From positions 1 through 57,305 of the forward strand of contig JADHRF010000004.1 of assembly GCA_016777565.1 (NCBI GenBank): 57,305 nt of DNA, in the 5' to 3' direction. Position numbers and translations under genes: made by a program. Shown here piece by piece: positions 19,158 through 29,256 of the stretch. Every line of letters starts with the position of its first letter. The first letter of the stretch is position 1. This DNA comes from Pelagibacteraceae bacterium. Lineage in GTDB: Bacteria; Pseudomonadota; Alphaproteobacteria; Pelagibacterales; Pelagibacteraceae. The notes beneath the pieces were generated by a model that worked only from the letters and a program-made list of their open reading frames with translations, searched no databases and was not told the origin of the DNA.

Positions 19158-19866
19158 TAAAAAATTTTTTTTTGATTAATAAAGAAACTATTAAAAAAAT
19201 TATAAATACTATTATTGGAAAATAAATCTCTTTAGTAAAAACTAAATCTAAAAAACTAAAATTATCAGCTTCTTTTATAAATTTATTTATTCCAAATCCT
19301 ATGCTATTAAAAATAAAAAAGCCCGGAACAAATCCTAGTAGACTAGAAAAAAAATAATTCATTTTTTTCATGTTAAAAATTACTGGTAAAGTATTTTGTA
19401 AAGGAAAAGGAATACCTAAACCACCGGCCAGTCTAAAGACAAAAAAGTAATAAAATTCGTTTTTTTTAAAAAGATCAATATGTTTTGAAATTCTTTTTTC
19501 TAATATTTTATTGATTAAATCTTTAAAAAAGAAATTAGCAGTTGAGTATAAAATTAAAGCACCCGTTGAAATAGATAGAAGTGATATTGCGGTGCCAATC
19601 CACTTACCAAATAAAATTCCTGAAATTATTAAAAGTGGTGAACCGAAACCAAGTAGTACAATCCATATGATTGTAAATAAAAAAAATATTATTAAATTAA
19701 TATAAAGTTTATCACCTATAAAACTATCTATATTGAACTGAATCTCTTTGTAGTATGAGAAATCATTTAACCTGGTAATTTCTATTTGTGTAAATATAAA
19801 ATACAAAAACGTGAATAGAATAAGTAAATAAGAAATTCCCAAAAATAGTTTAAGTTTTTTATTCAT
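19141..19866 (-). CDS. VTT-domain (TVP38/TMEM64/DedA-like) membrane protein
   Basis: [60 protein letters not shown]. Confidence 0.8.
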   Translation of the reverse strand: MNKKLKLFLGISYLLILFTFLYFIFTQIEITRLNDFSYYKEIQFNIDSFIGDKLYINLIIFFLFTIIWIVLLGFGSPLLIISGILFGKWIGTAISLLSISTGALILYSTANFFFKDLINKILEKRISKHIDLFKKNEFYYFFVFRLAGGLGIPFPLQNTLPVIFNMKKMNYFFSSLLGFVPGFFIFNSIGFGINKFIKEADNFSFLDLVFTKEIYFPIIVFIIFLIVSLLIKKKFFNVRNK

Positions 19867-19917
19867 TATTTACATGTACAATACAGCTTAATTAGATTAT
19901 ATAACTTTAAATATTTT

Positions 19918-20052
19918 ATGAAAAGAACTTATCAGCCTAGCAACTTAGTGAGAAAAAGAAGACATGGCTTTAGAGCTAGAATGGCTACTAAAGGTGGTCG
20001 AAAGTTAATAGCTAGAAGAAGATCTAAAGGAAGAAAAACTATCTCAACTTAA
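19918..20052 (+). CDS. rpmH: 50S ribosomal protein L34
   Basis: [44 protein letters not shown] read directly; below the track's length cutoff. Confidence 0.97.
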   Translation: MKRTYQPSNLVRKRRHGFRARMATKGGRKLIARRRSKGRKTIST

Positions 20053-20054
20053 TT

Positions 20055-20402
20055 TTGATGATTAAGCTTGAAAGCCTAAAAAAAAATCAACATTTCAAAT
20101 TAGTGCTAAAAGAAAAAAAAGTTCATACTGAATTTTTTTCTATTTTTGCAGCTAAAAATTTTATTTCAGTTAAGAATAAAAATTTATTACATATTAGTTT
20201 TGTGATGAAAAAAAAAATTGGCAACGCAGTAAAAAGGAACAAGATAAGACGCAAATTAAAAGCTATAGTGCACAAGCTTTTAAAAATAAAGGGTGCAATT
20301 AATTCTAATTATACTTATATAGTTTTTGGAAAATCAAAAGCATATGAAAAAGACCATAAAATATTATTTCCAGAAATGCAAAAAAGTTTTAAAAAATTTT
20401 AA
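20055..20402 (+). CDS. rnpA: ribonuclease P protein component
   Basis: GNAVKRNKIRRKLKAIVHKL motif; follows rpmH. Confidence 0.92.
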   Translation: MMIKLESLKKNQHFKLVLKEKKVHTEFFSIFAAKNFISVKNKNLLHISFVMKKKIGNAVKRNKIRRKLKAIVHKLLKIKGAINSNYTYIVFGKSKAYEKDHKILFPEMQKSFKKF

Positions 20403-20673
20403 AGCCTTGATTGAAGGTTTTTTAATTTTACTATTTGGAGCTTTTATAAAAACTTATAGTTATTTTATATCTCCTTTACTTGGAATTAAATGTAGGTTTC
20501 TTCCTACATGCTCTGAATACTGTCAGGAGTCACTAAGCAAACATGGTTTAATAAAAGGTGGTTTTTATAGTTTAAAAAGAATTTCAAAATGTCATCCTAT
20601 TAAAATATTAGGAGCCAGCGATGGAATAGACCTGGTTCCAGAAAAAAAAATTAAATCAAAGGAATTTAATTAA
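20326..20673 (+). CDS. yidD: membrane protein insertion efficiency factor YidD (start uncertain)
   Basis: YSYFISPLLGIKCRFLPTCSEYCQESLSKHGLIKGG...KCHPI; between rnpA and yidC. Confidence 0.93.
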   Translation: MENQKHMKKTIKYYFQKCKKVLKNFKALIEGFLILLFGAFIKTYSYFISPLLGIKCRFLPTCSEYCQESLSKHGLIKGGFYSLKRISKCHPIKILGASDGIDLVPEKKIKSKEFN

Positions 20674-22368
20674 ATGGATAATAAAAATGTTTTTATAGCA
20701 GTTGCTTTATCAATGTCGGTATTACTTTTTTGGTCAGCTTTAGTTGACTCACCTAAACCTAATGAAAATCAAACAGAAATTGTAAAAAATGAAACAATTA
20801 AAAATAAAGAATTAGATAGTGGTATTGTTCCTAGTATAAGTGAGTTAAAAATTGATCAGAAAATTTCAAGAACAGACTCTATAAAAAAAACTAGTCGTGT
20901 TTATTTAGAAAATAATAAAATAAAAGGATCCATTTCACTTGAAGGAGCTTTAATTGATGATTTGTCTTTTAAAAATTATAAAGAAAATATTGATTCTGAA
21001 AATACTGTAATATTCTTGAATCCTAAAGAAACAGATAATGGGTACTATGTTGAATCTGGTTGGGCAAGTATTGGTAATAAAACTAAGGTTCCGAATAATA
21101 AAAGTATTTGGAATGTTGTAGGTAACAAAGTTCTCTCAAATAATAATCCTATTATTCTGGAATGGGATAATGGTTCAAATCTTACTTTTAGGAAAAAGAT
21201 AACTTTAGATGACAATTATCTTTTTAAAATTGTACAAGAAGTTGAAAATAAATCATCTGAAAAAATTGAATTATATCCATATGCTCAAGTAACAAGAAAT
21301 ACAAAACCAAATGATTTACAAGATTTTTTTATTTTACATGAAGGATTTATAGGAGTTTTAGACGAAGAATTAAAAGAAGATGGTTACAAAGATATAGAGG
21401 AAAAAAAAGTAACTAGAGAAGCGGAAAAAGGCTGGATTGGGATAACTGATAAATACTGGATGACAGCACTTGTGCCTGAGGCTGGACAAAATTTTAAATC
21501 AACTTTTTTATATCAAGATGCATATAAAGCTAATTTTTTGTTAAATAAACCAAAAATTATTGAGCCATCTTCAAAAAATGAGACTGAAATTAAAGTGTTT
21601 ATCGCTGCTAAAGAGGTTCAAACCATAGATGCTTATGCTGAAAATGAAAATATAGAAAAACTAGATTTGATAATTGACTGGGGTTGGTTTTACTTCTTCA
21701 CTAAACCACTTTTTTTTGTTGCTGACTATTTCTTTAAACTATCTGGAAATTTTGGGGTTGCTATTATTATTATTACAATAATTATAAGACTTACTTTTTT
21801 CCCCCTTGCAAATTATTCTTTCAAATCAATGGCTAAAATGAAGGCTCTTCAACCAGAAATGACTAGACTTAAAGATTTGCATAAAGATGACAAGGTCAAA
21901 ATGCAACAGGCAATTATGGCTTTGTATAAAAAAGAACAAATTAATCCTGCCTCAGGGTGTCTGCCGGTTTTAATACAAATTCCATTCTTTTTTGCAATTT
22001 ACAAAATGCTATTTATATCATTAGAAATGCGCCATCAGCCGTTTTTTGGTTGGATAAAAGATCTATCCGCTCAAGATCCTACTTCTTTGTTTAATCTTTT
22101 TGGTCTAATACCTTGGGATCCTCCAAGTTTTTTAATTATTGGTATTTGGCCAATACTTATGGGTTTAACTATGTGGGTTCAACAAAAATTAAATCCGGCA
22201 CCAACAGATCCTATACAAGCAAAAATTTTTATGTTCTTTCCTGTATTCTTGACAGTAATTTTAGCCTCTTTTCCATCAGGGCTAGTTTTATATTGGACCG
22301 TAAACAATATTTTAACTATCGCTCAGCAATGGTTCATTATGAAAAGAACAAAAATTAAAACAAACTAA
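20674..22368 (+). CDS. yidC: membrane protein insertase YidC
   Basis: N-terminal TM, periplasmic domain, KALQPEMTRLKDLHKDDKVKMQQAIMALYKKEQINPASGCLPVLIQIPFFFAIYKML. Confidence 0.97.
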   Translation: MDNKNVFIAVALSMSVLLFWSALVDSPKPNENQTEIVKNETIKNKELDSGIVPSISELKIDQKISRTDSIKKTSRVYLENNKIKGSISLEGALIDDLSFKNYKENIDSENTVIFLNPKETDNGYYVESGWASIGNKTKVPNNKSIWNVVGNKVLSNNNPIILEWDNGSNLTFRKKITLDDNYLFKIVQEVENKSSEKIELYPYAQVTRNTKPNDLQDFFILHEGFIGVLDEELKEDGYKDIEEKKVTREAEKGWIGITDKYWMTALVPEAGQNFKSTFLYQDAYKANFLLNKPKIIEPSSKNETEIKVFIAAKEVQTIDAYAENENIEKLDLIIDWGWFYFFTKPLFFVADYFFKLSGNFGVAIIIITIIIRLTFFPLANYSFKSMAKMKALQPEMTRLKDLHKDDKVKMQQAIMALYKKEQINPASGCLPVLIQIPFFFAIYKMLFISLEMRHQPFFGWIKDLSAQDPTSLFNLFGLIPWDPPSFLIIGIWPILMGLTMWVQQKLNPAPTDPIQAKIFMFFPVFLTVILASFPSGLVLYWTVNNILTIAQQWFIMKRTKIKTN

Positions 22369-23241
22369 ATGAGTGCTAAAGAAGATTACTTACAAAATTT
22401 AAAATCATTTTGGCCGAAAAACGCGCCAGATATTTCTCAAATTCCTAAATACGTAAGTAAATACAAAAAAGAAGAGATAGTTATAAAATGTGGTGGAAAA
22501 GTTTTAATAGATCCAGATTTATTTGATAAATTTATAGAAGATGTATCTGTGCTTCATAAATTGGGTTTGAAAATTATAATTATTCATGGTGGTGGGCCGA
22601 GAATAAAAATAGAATTAGCAAAATTGAATATCGAAAGTCAATTTATAAATGGATTAAGAGTTACAGACAATCAGACTATGAAAGTTGTTGAAAAAACTTT
22701 AATAGATTTTAATTCTGAAATCGTAGAAAAATTAAAAAAAAAAAATTGTAAATCAGAAGGTGTAAACGTGAATATGAACAATGTTCTAATTGTTGAGCAA
22801 GAAAATAAGGAACTGGGTTTTGTTGGCAAACCAACCAAAGTCATTAAAGAAAAAATCCAAGCTGTTATGAATAAAAATTTGATACCTGTTTTGTCACCTA
22901 TGGGCAAAGATGAAAAAGAACAAAAATATAATATTAACGCAGACACTGCAGCAGCGGCTGTAGCTAAAAGTTTAAAAGCTAGAAGATTGCTTCTTATGAC
23001 TGATGTAGAGGGAGTTTATGATGAAAATAAAAAACTTATCAGTGAAATTAAGCCGGATGAAGCAAAAAACTTAATTACTAAAAAAATAGTTCAAGGCGGT
23101 ATGATTCCAAAACTTTTAAACTCAATAGACGCAATTGAAAATGGTGTGAGGGGTGTTGTAATTATAGATGGGAGAAAACTACACTCTGTTCTTTTTGAAA
23201 TTTTTTCAGATGAAGGTGCTGGTACACTAATAAGAAAATGA
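22369..23241 (+). CDS. argB: acetylglutamate kinase
   Basis: IVIKCGGKVL, IIIHGGGPRI, NINADTAAAAVA, LLMTDVEGV. Confidence 0.96.
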   Translation: MSAKEDYLQNLKSFWPKNAPDISQIPKYVSKYKKEEIVIKCGGKVLIDPDLFDKFIEDVSVLHKLGLKIIIIHGGGPRIKIELAKLNIESQFINGLRVTDNQTMKVVEKTLIDFNSEIVEKLKKKNCKSEGVNVNMNNVLIVEQENKELGFVGKPTKVIKEKIQAVMNKNLIPVLSPMGKDEKEQKYNINADTAAAAVAKSLKARRLLLMTDVEGVYDENKKLISEIKPDEAKNLITKKIVQGGMIPKLLNSIDAIENGVRGVVIIDGRKLHSVLFEIFSDEGAGTLIRK

Positions 23242-23897
23242 AAGAATTAAAAAAAATAAAATATTGGCTTTTTGATTTAGATAATACTCTTTACTCAGGT
23301 GATACTAAAGTATTCGATCAAGTGGACAAAAAAATGTCCTTCTTTATATCAAAAAAACTTAATGTGAGCCTTGAAGAAGCAAAAAAAATTCAAAAAAGTT
23401 ATTTTCATGAATACAATACAACACTTAATGGAATGATTAAGAACCACAAGATTGATGCTGAAGAGTTTCTTGAATTTGTTCATGATGTAGATTTAAATTT
23501 TCTTAAAAAGGACCTAAATCTACAAAATGAGCTGACTAATTTAATTGGTAAAAAGTATATATTTACCAATGGTTCTAAAGCTCATGCCAGTAATGTTACA
23601 AAAAGAATAGGCATACAAAATCTTTTTGATGGAGTGTTTGATATAGTTGACTCGGACTTTATCCCAAAACCATCAATTGAACCTTACAAAAAAATAATTC
23701 AAAAATATGGAATAGATCCAGAATATTGTATATTCATAGAAGATATAGCAAGAAACCTAAAACCTGCGTATGAATTAGGAATGAAAACAGTCTGGATTAA
23801 AAATGATGAACCTTGGGCAGCAGAATTTTCAAATGAAAATTTCATTAACTATAGAACGAGTAATTTGTCAGAATTTTTAAGGAGAATAAATGAATAA
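23238..23897 (+). CDS. HAD-family pyrimidine 5'-nucleotidase-like hydrolase
   Basis: WLFDLDNTLY motif I, FTNGSKAHA motif II, KPSIEPY, FIEDIARNL. Confidence 0.88.
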   Translation: MKELKKIKYWLFDLDNTLYSGDTKVFDQVDKKMSFFISKKLNVSLEEAKKIQKSYFHEYNTTLNGMIKNHKIDAEEFLEFVHDVDLNFLKKDLNLQNELTNLIGKKYIFTNGSKAHASNVTKRIGIQNLFDGVFDIVDSDFIPKPSIEPYKKIIQKYGIDPEYCIFIEDIARNLKPAYELGMKTVWIKNDEPWAAEFSNENFINYRTSNLSEFLRRINE

Positions 23898-24726
23898 CAA
23901 AGAAATTGAAAAAGTTATCGAAGAAGCTTGGATTAAAAAAGATCAAATAGATAAGAATTCTGATCAAAAAATTATTGATGTAATTAATCAATCAATAAAA
24001 GATTTGGACTCCGGTAAAGTTAGAGTTGCTGAAAAGATCAATGGTGAGTGGATTACGCATCAATATTTAAAAAAAGCGATAATGTTAAGTTTTAGAATTT
24101 ATGAAATGGAATCTTTAAGCGGCCCTTATAGTAGCTGGTATGATAAATCACATTTACTAAAGGGTAAAACGGCTGGCTGGACTAAAGAAGATCATGCTAA
24201 AGCTGGATTTAGAATGGTACCAAATTCTCCAGTTAGAAAAGGATCTTTTATAGGAAAAAATGTTGTGCTCATGCCGTGTTTTATAAACATTGGAACTTTT
24301 ATAGATGAAGGAACAATGATGGATACTTTTTCAAGAGCAGGTAGCTGCTGCCAGATAGGAAAAAATTGTCACATTTCTGCTGGATCTGGTGTAGGTGGGG
24401 TTTTAGAACCAGCTCAAGCATTGCCAACAATTATTGAAGATAATGTTTTTCTTGGAGCTATGTCAGAAGTCGTAGAAGGAGTTATTGTTGGAGAAGGGGC
24501 TGTGATTAGTATGGGAATGTTTATTGGTCAATCTACAAAAATTGTAAATAGAAAGACTGGTGATATTACCTATGGTAAAGTTCCTCCCTATTCAGTGGTT
24601 GTACCGGGCTCATTACCTGATAAAAAAAATCCAAATGCACCATCACTAAACTGTGCTGTTATAATTAAACAAGTTGATGAAAAAACGAGAAGCAAAACTT
24701 CAATTAATGATTTGCTTAGAGATTAA
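23890..24726 (+). CDS. dapD: tetrahydrodipicolinate N-succinyltransferase
   Basis: VPNSPVRKGSFIGKNVVLMPCFINIGTFIDEGTMMDTFSRAGSCCQIGKNCHISAGSGVGGVLEP. Confidence 0.96.
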   Translation: MNNKEIEKVIEEAWIKKDQIDKNSDQKIIDVINQSIKDLDSGKVRVAEKINGEWITHQYLKKAIMLSFRIYEMESLSGPYSSWYDKSHLLKGKTAGWTKEDHAKAGFRMVPNSPVRKGSFIGKNVVLMPCFINIGTFIDEGTMMDTFSRAGSCCQIGKNCHISAGSGVGGVLEPAQALPTIIEDNVFLGAMSEVVEGVIVGEGAVISMGMFIGQSTKIVNRKTGDITYGKVPPYSVVVPGSLPDKKNPNAPSLNCAVIIKQVDEKTRSKTSINDLLRD

Positions 24727-25883
24727 TGAGAAATTTTAATGAACTAAAATTGTCAAAAGACCTTATAAGTTTCCCAAGCGTAACACCTGTGGATGCTGGA
24801 GCAATAAATTATATATCTAGGAAATTAAAGCTATTAGGTTTCGATTGTAAAATTTTAGAATTTAAAGATAAAAAAAATCCAAAAATAAAAAATCTTTACG
24901 CTAGACTTGGGAAAAAACAACCAAATATATGTTATGCCGGTCACACTGATGTTGTTCCTCCTGGAAATATAAAAGACTGGACTGTTAATCCTTTCAAACC
25001 AAAAGTTAAAAAGAATCATTTAATTGGTAGAGGAGCTAACGATATGAAAAGCTCTATTGCATGTTTTATATCTGCTGTTAACAATTTTTTAAAAAAAAAT
25101 AAAAAAATTAATGGATCTATTAGTTTTTTAATAACAGGGGATGAAGAGGCTCAAGCTATAAATGGGACTAAAAAGGTAGTCGATTATTTAATTAAAAAAA
25201 AAGAAAAAATTGATTTTTGTATAGTTGGAGAGCCAACAAATCCAAAGAGGTTAGGAGAAATGATTAAAATAGGAAGAAGAGGCAGCTTGTCATGCAAATT
25301 AGAAATAATTGGAACCCAAGGACATGTAGCATATCCTCACTTATCAGAGAATCCAATTAATAGTTTAATTGCTATATGTAAGAAACTTAAAGAAAAACCT
25401 CTAGACAAAGGAAACAAACACTTTCAAGCTTCTAATTTAGAGTTTACATCTATAAATATAGACAACAAAGCTCATAATGTCATTCCTGCTAGAGCAAAAA
25501 CTCAGTTTAATATAAGATATAATAATTATCACACGTCAGTAAGTTTAAAAAAAAAAATAAATTCGATTGTTCGATCAATCTGTAAAAAAAATAAAACAAA
25601 ATATAAAATAAATTTTTTAGTAACAGGAGATTCTTTTTTAACTCAACCTGGAGCTACTATTCATATGGCTAAAAAAATAATAAAAAAAATTACAAAAATT
25701 AATCCAGTTTTTTCAACAACAGGTGGAACTTCGGACGCAAGATTTATAAAAAAGATAGCCCCTTGTCTTGAATTTGGTCTCGTAAATAAAACAATGCATC
25801 GTGTCGATGAATGTGTTTCATTAAAAGATCTTAAAAATTTAGTAAAAATATACGAAAATATCCTCACAGAATATTTTAAATAA
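24726..25883 (+). CDS. dapE: succinyl-diaminopimelate desuccinylase
   Basis: CYAGHTDVVPPG, GRGANDMKSSIA, GDEEAQAINGT, STTGGTSDARF. Confidence 0.96.
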   Translation: MRNFNELKLSKDLISFPSVTPVDAGAINYISRKLKLLGFDCKILEFKDKKNPKIKNLYARLGKKQPNICYAGHTDVVPPGNIKDWTVNPFKPKVKKNHLIGRGANDMKSSIACFISAVNNFLKKNKKINGSISFLITGDEEAQAINGTKKVVDYLIKKKEKIDFCIVGEPTNPKRLGEMIKIGRRGSLSCKLEIIGTQGHVAYPHLSENPINSLIAICKKLKEKPLDKGNKHFQASNLEFTSINIDNKAHNVIPARAKTQFNIRYNNYHTSVSLKKKINSIVRSICKKNKTKYKINFLVTGDSFLTQPGATIHMAKKIIKKITKINPVFSTTGGTSDARFIKKIAPCLEFGLVNKTMHRVDECVSLKDLKNLVKIYENILTEYFK

Positions 25884-25895
25884 ACAATTAAAATT

Positions 25896-27050
25896 GTGAA
25901 AAAAATTCTTTTTGTAACTACTTCATCTTTGGAGTCAGAAAATTATTCTGGGGATGCAATCAGAGCTTTAAATATTATAGAATATTTAAAAAAAAATAAT
26001 AATGTTGATATTGTTTCAGTATCAAAAAAAAATGAGTACAATAAAATAACCCAAAAAGGGAAAGAATATTTTTTTAAAAAAAATAATATCTTATTAAAAT
26101 TATTTTATACATTTATTTCTTTATTAAAGCTTAAGCCTCTACAATTAGGATATTTTTATTCAAATAAAATTGAGAAATTTCTAAAAGATAAACATAAAGA
26201 TTACGACACTATCATATTTCATCTAATTCGTTCTGCACAATATCTGCCAAAAGAATTTAAAGGAAAAAAAATTTTAGAAATGACAGACCTCATGTCAAAT
26301 AATTATAATCAAACAAAAAAACATTTAAGTTTATTCAATATTTTTTATTATCTTTATTTCTTGGAAGGTTTTCTAGTTAGTATATATGAAAAGTACTGTT
26401 CTAAAATTTTTGATAAAATTATTCTTGTTTCAAAAAAAGATATTAATTTTCACAACAAGCAATTTAATAAAAAAGTTATAGAAATTACTAGCGGTATTAA
26501 AATACAGAAAAAAACTTTCAAATTTAATAAAAAAAATTATAAGATTCTCTTTATAGGAAATATCAATTATTTACCTAATAAATATGCATGTTACCATTTT
26601 GCAAAAAATATTTTACCAAAAATTAATAAAACATTTCCAGAGATTGAATTTCATATAATTGGAGAAATTAATAGGTTAGATAAAATTAAACTTGAGTTTT
26701 TTAACAATGTAAAAATATTGGGTAAAATTAAGTCTTTGAGAAAAAATATTAATTTAGCTATATGCGGAGTTTCTAACTTAGAAATTGCTACAGGCATCCA
26801 AAATAAAATTTTTACCTATATGTCTTATGCCTTGCCGACAATTGCTAGTTTAAAATCATCGTCTGGAATTAAAGGTCTTATAGAAAAAAAAGATTTACTT
26901 ATTTATCAGGATAAAAAAAAATTAATAGAACAAATTATAAAACTTAAAAAGAATAGATTATTGTCAAATCAACTCTCTAGAAATTCTTACAATAAAATTA
27001 AAAAAATATCTTGGGAAAAAACTTTAAAAAACTATAATAAAATAATCTAA
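25896..27050 (+). CDS. glycosyltransferase, GT4/GT1-like
   Basis: Two-domain layout; IGNINYLPNKYACYHFAKNILPKINKTFPEIEFHIIGE and C-terminal EIATGIQNKIFTYMSYALPTIAS. Confidence 0.8.
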   Translation: MKKILFVTTSSLESENYSGDAIRALNIIEYLKKNNNVDIVSVSKKNEYNKITQKGKEYFFKKNNILLKLFYTFISLLKLKPLQLGYFYSNKIEKFLKDKHKDYDTIIFHLIRSAQYLPKEFKGKKILEMTDLMSNNYNQTKKHLSLFNIFYYLYFLEGFLVSIYEKYCSKIFDKIILVSKKDINFHNKQFNKKVIEITSGIKIQKKTFKFNKKNYKILFIGNINYLPNKYACYHFAKNILPKINKTFPEIEFHIIGEINRLDKIKLEFFNNVKILGKIKSLRKNINLAICGVSNLEIATGIQNKIFTYMSYALPTIASLKSSSGIKGLIEKKDLLIYQDKKKLIEQIIKLKKNRLLSNQLSRNSYNKIKKISWEKTLKNYNKII

Positions 27051-27787
27051 TATTTTACACTATCTAAATATAGTCCAAGAGCAGGTGCTGGCGGCGCACA
27101 TTCAGTTCTTCTTTTTGATTTAATAGTGTTCTGAAATTTTTTAAGGCTCCACTTATTCTCTCCTACATATTTTAAGCAGCCTACCATTGACCTAACTTGC
27201 TGTTGTAAAAATGATCTAGATTTAAACGTTATAATTATTTTGTTCCTAATTTTTATTACTTTAGCTTCATCTAAAGTTCTAATAGGAGATTTAGCATTGC
27301 AGGATGAAGATCTAAAAGTTGAAAAGTCTTTTTTACCTCTTAGCAAGCTTGCGGCTTTTTTTATTGATTTTAAATTTAAATTAGATTTTATATGCCAAGC
27401 TTTATTTAAGTCTAAAGAGAGCGGTGCTAACCGATTTACTATTACATACTTATATACTCTCTCATTTGCGCTGTATCGCGCGTGAAAGTTTTTTTTTTTT
27501 ATATTAATTTTTAAAATAGATATTTTTTTTTTTTTTAAAAAAAAATTAACTGAATTTAAAAAATAATATTTATTATCTATTTTAGACTTTAGTTTGAAAT
27601 GCGCTGATTGTCCGTTAGCATGGACGCCTGAATCTGTTCTGCCCGAACCGTAGATTGTAATTTTTTCCTTTAAAATTTTTTTTAAAACTTTCTCAATTTC
27701 CTGTTGAACTGATTGACCGTTTTTTTGTTTTTGCCAACCTACAAATTTTGTTCCATCATATTCAATTATAATTTGATAGACAAACAT
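27047..27787 (-). CDS. truA: tRNA pseudouridine(38-40) synthase
   Basis: IEYDGTKFVGWQKQKNGQSVQQEIE, GSGRTDSGVHANGQ, FLQQQVRSMVG. Confidence 0.96.
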   Translation of the reverse strand: MFVYQIIIEYDGTKFVGWQKQKNGQSVQQEIEKVLKKILKEKITIYGSGRTDSGVHANGQSAHFKLKSKIDNKYYFLNSVNFFLKKKKISILKINIKKKNFHARYSANERVYKYVIVNRLAPLSLDLNKAWHIKSNLNLKSIKKAASLLRGKKDFSTFRSSSCNAKSPIRTLDEAKVIKIRNKIIITFKSRSFLQQQVRSMVGCLKYVGENKWSLKKFQNTIKSKRRTECAPPAPALGLYLDSVKY

Positions 27788-28707
27788 TATTCGACTACGT
27801 CACCTACTTTGAAGTTCATTCCTGCTAAAAAATTTTTTAATAATAATTTATTTTTTCCTTCTCTTTGTATTTCGACAATTTTTATAGATTGATCTTTACA
27901 TGCTATGGTAAAATCATTGTCTAAAATAGTACCTGGTAATCCTTTTTTTTCAAATATTGTAGCCTGCCAAATTTTGTATCTTATTTTTTTGTATTCAAAC
28001 CATGCTCCAGGATTAGGATTTAAACCATTAATTTTACCAATAATATTTATTACATTCTGCTTCCAGTCTATTTTGCTCTCATCTTTTTTTATTTTTTTTG
28101 CATAGGTAGTAAGATCGTGTTCCTGTTCAAAAAATTTTACTCTACCTTCAAAAATGTCATCAAGAGCTCTCACAATATTCTCTGCACCAATTTTTGACAA
28201 CTTTTCAGAAATTTTACCACTGGAGTCATAAGGATTAATTTCTATTTTTATTTTTTTCATAATTGGACCGGAGTCCAATTTTTCCTTGATCTTCATTATG
28301 CTAATACCTGTTTCTTTATCTGAATTTATAATTGCTCTTTGTATAGGTGCTGCTCCACGCCATTTAGGAAGCAATGAAGCATGAATATTTATAAAACCTT
28401 TTTTAGGAATAATAAGAAATTTTTTAGGTATTAACTGTCCATAAGCAACAACAACTACAATATCTGGACTTAAATTTTTAAAAAAATTTAATTCTGTATC
28501 AGTGTTTAAAGTCTTTGGGCTCCTTACGGGTAAATTTAGGTGCTCGGCACTTTTTTGAATTGGCGAAAGATTTAATTTTTGGCCTCGATTAGATGCTTTT
28601 GGATATTGAGTATAAACATAAGATATTTCATATGAGGATTTTGCCAAGGCTTCTAATGATGGAACTGAGAACTGTGGGGTCCCCATGAAAATAATTTTAT
28701 GTGGCAT
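27787..28707 (-). CDS. fmt: methionyl-tRNA formyltransferase
   Basis: IIFMGTPQFSVPSLEAL, INIHASLLPKWRGAAPIQRAI. Confidence 0.97.
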   Translation of the reverse strand: MPHKIIFMGTPQFSVPSLEALAKSSYEISYVYTQYPKASNRGQKLNLSPIQKSAEHLNLPVRSPKTLNTDTELNFFKNLSPDIVVVVAYGQLIPKKFLIIPKKGFINIHASLLPKWRGAAPIQRAIINSDKETGISIMKIKEKLDSGPIMKKIKIEINPYDSSGKISEKLSKIGAENIVRALDDIFEGRVKFFEQEHDLTTYAKKIKKDESKIDWKQNVINIIGKINGLNPNPGAWFEYKKIRYKIWQATIFEKKGLPGTILDNDFTIACKDQSIKIVEIQREGKNKLLLKNFLAGMNFKVGDVVE

Positions 28708-28720
28708 TAGTCTAATTAAT

Positions 28721-29242
28721 TTAAACTACTATTCTTTCTAATGCTTTTTTTTGTTTTGAAAGTTTTTTAACAATAAAATTTTTTTTTAATTTTGATAAAT
28801 AATCTATAAATAAAATACCTTCTAAATGGTCCATCTCATGCTGTATACAAGTTGCCAATAGTCCCTCTGCTTTTAATTCTTTTTTTTGACCATTATAATC
28901 CAAATAACTTATGTGGCATTGGTCTGGTCTATCAATTTCAGCAAACTGCCCAGGTACAGACAAACACCCCTCTTCATAAGTAGAATTATTTTTTGATTTT
29001 ACTATGATTTTTGGATTTACAAAATATAGAGGTTCCTTTTTCTCGTCTTTAGATAAGTCAATTACAATAATTCTTTTCGGAACTCTAACCTGTATAGCTG
29101 CTAATCCAATACCTGGAGCCGCATACATTGTTTCAACCATATCATCCATTAGTTTTCTTATTTCATCATCAACTTTTTCGACTTCATGTGATACTTGTCT
29201 CAAAAAAGGATCTGGCTCAATTAAAATTTTTCTAATTGTCAT
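28721..29242 (-). CDS. def: peptide deformylase
   Basis: GIGLAAIQV, EGCLSVPG, QHEMDHLEG metal-binding motif. Confidence 0.97.
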   Translation of the reverse strand: MTIRKILIEPDPFLRQVSHEVEKVDDEIRKLMDDMVETMYAAPGIGLAAIQVRVPKRIIVIDLSKDEKKEPLYFVNPKIIVKSKNNSTYEEGCLSVPGQFAEIDRPDQCHISYLDYNGQKKELKAEGLLATCIQHEMDHLEGILFIDYLSKLKKNFIVKKLSKQKKALERIVV

Positions 29243-29256
29243 TACTAAGTACTATA

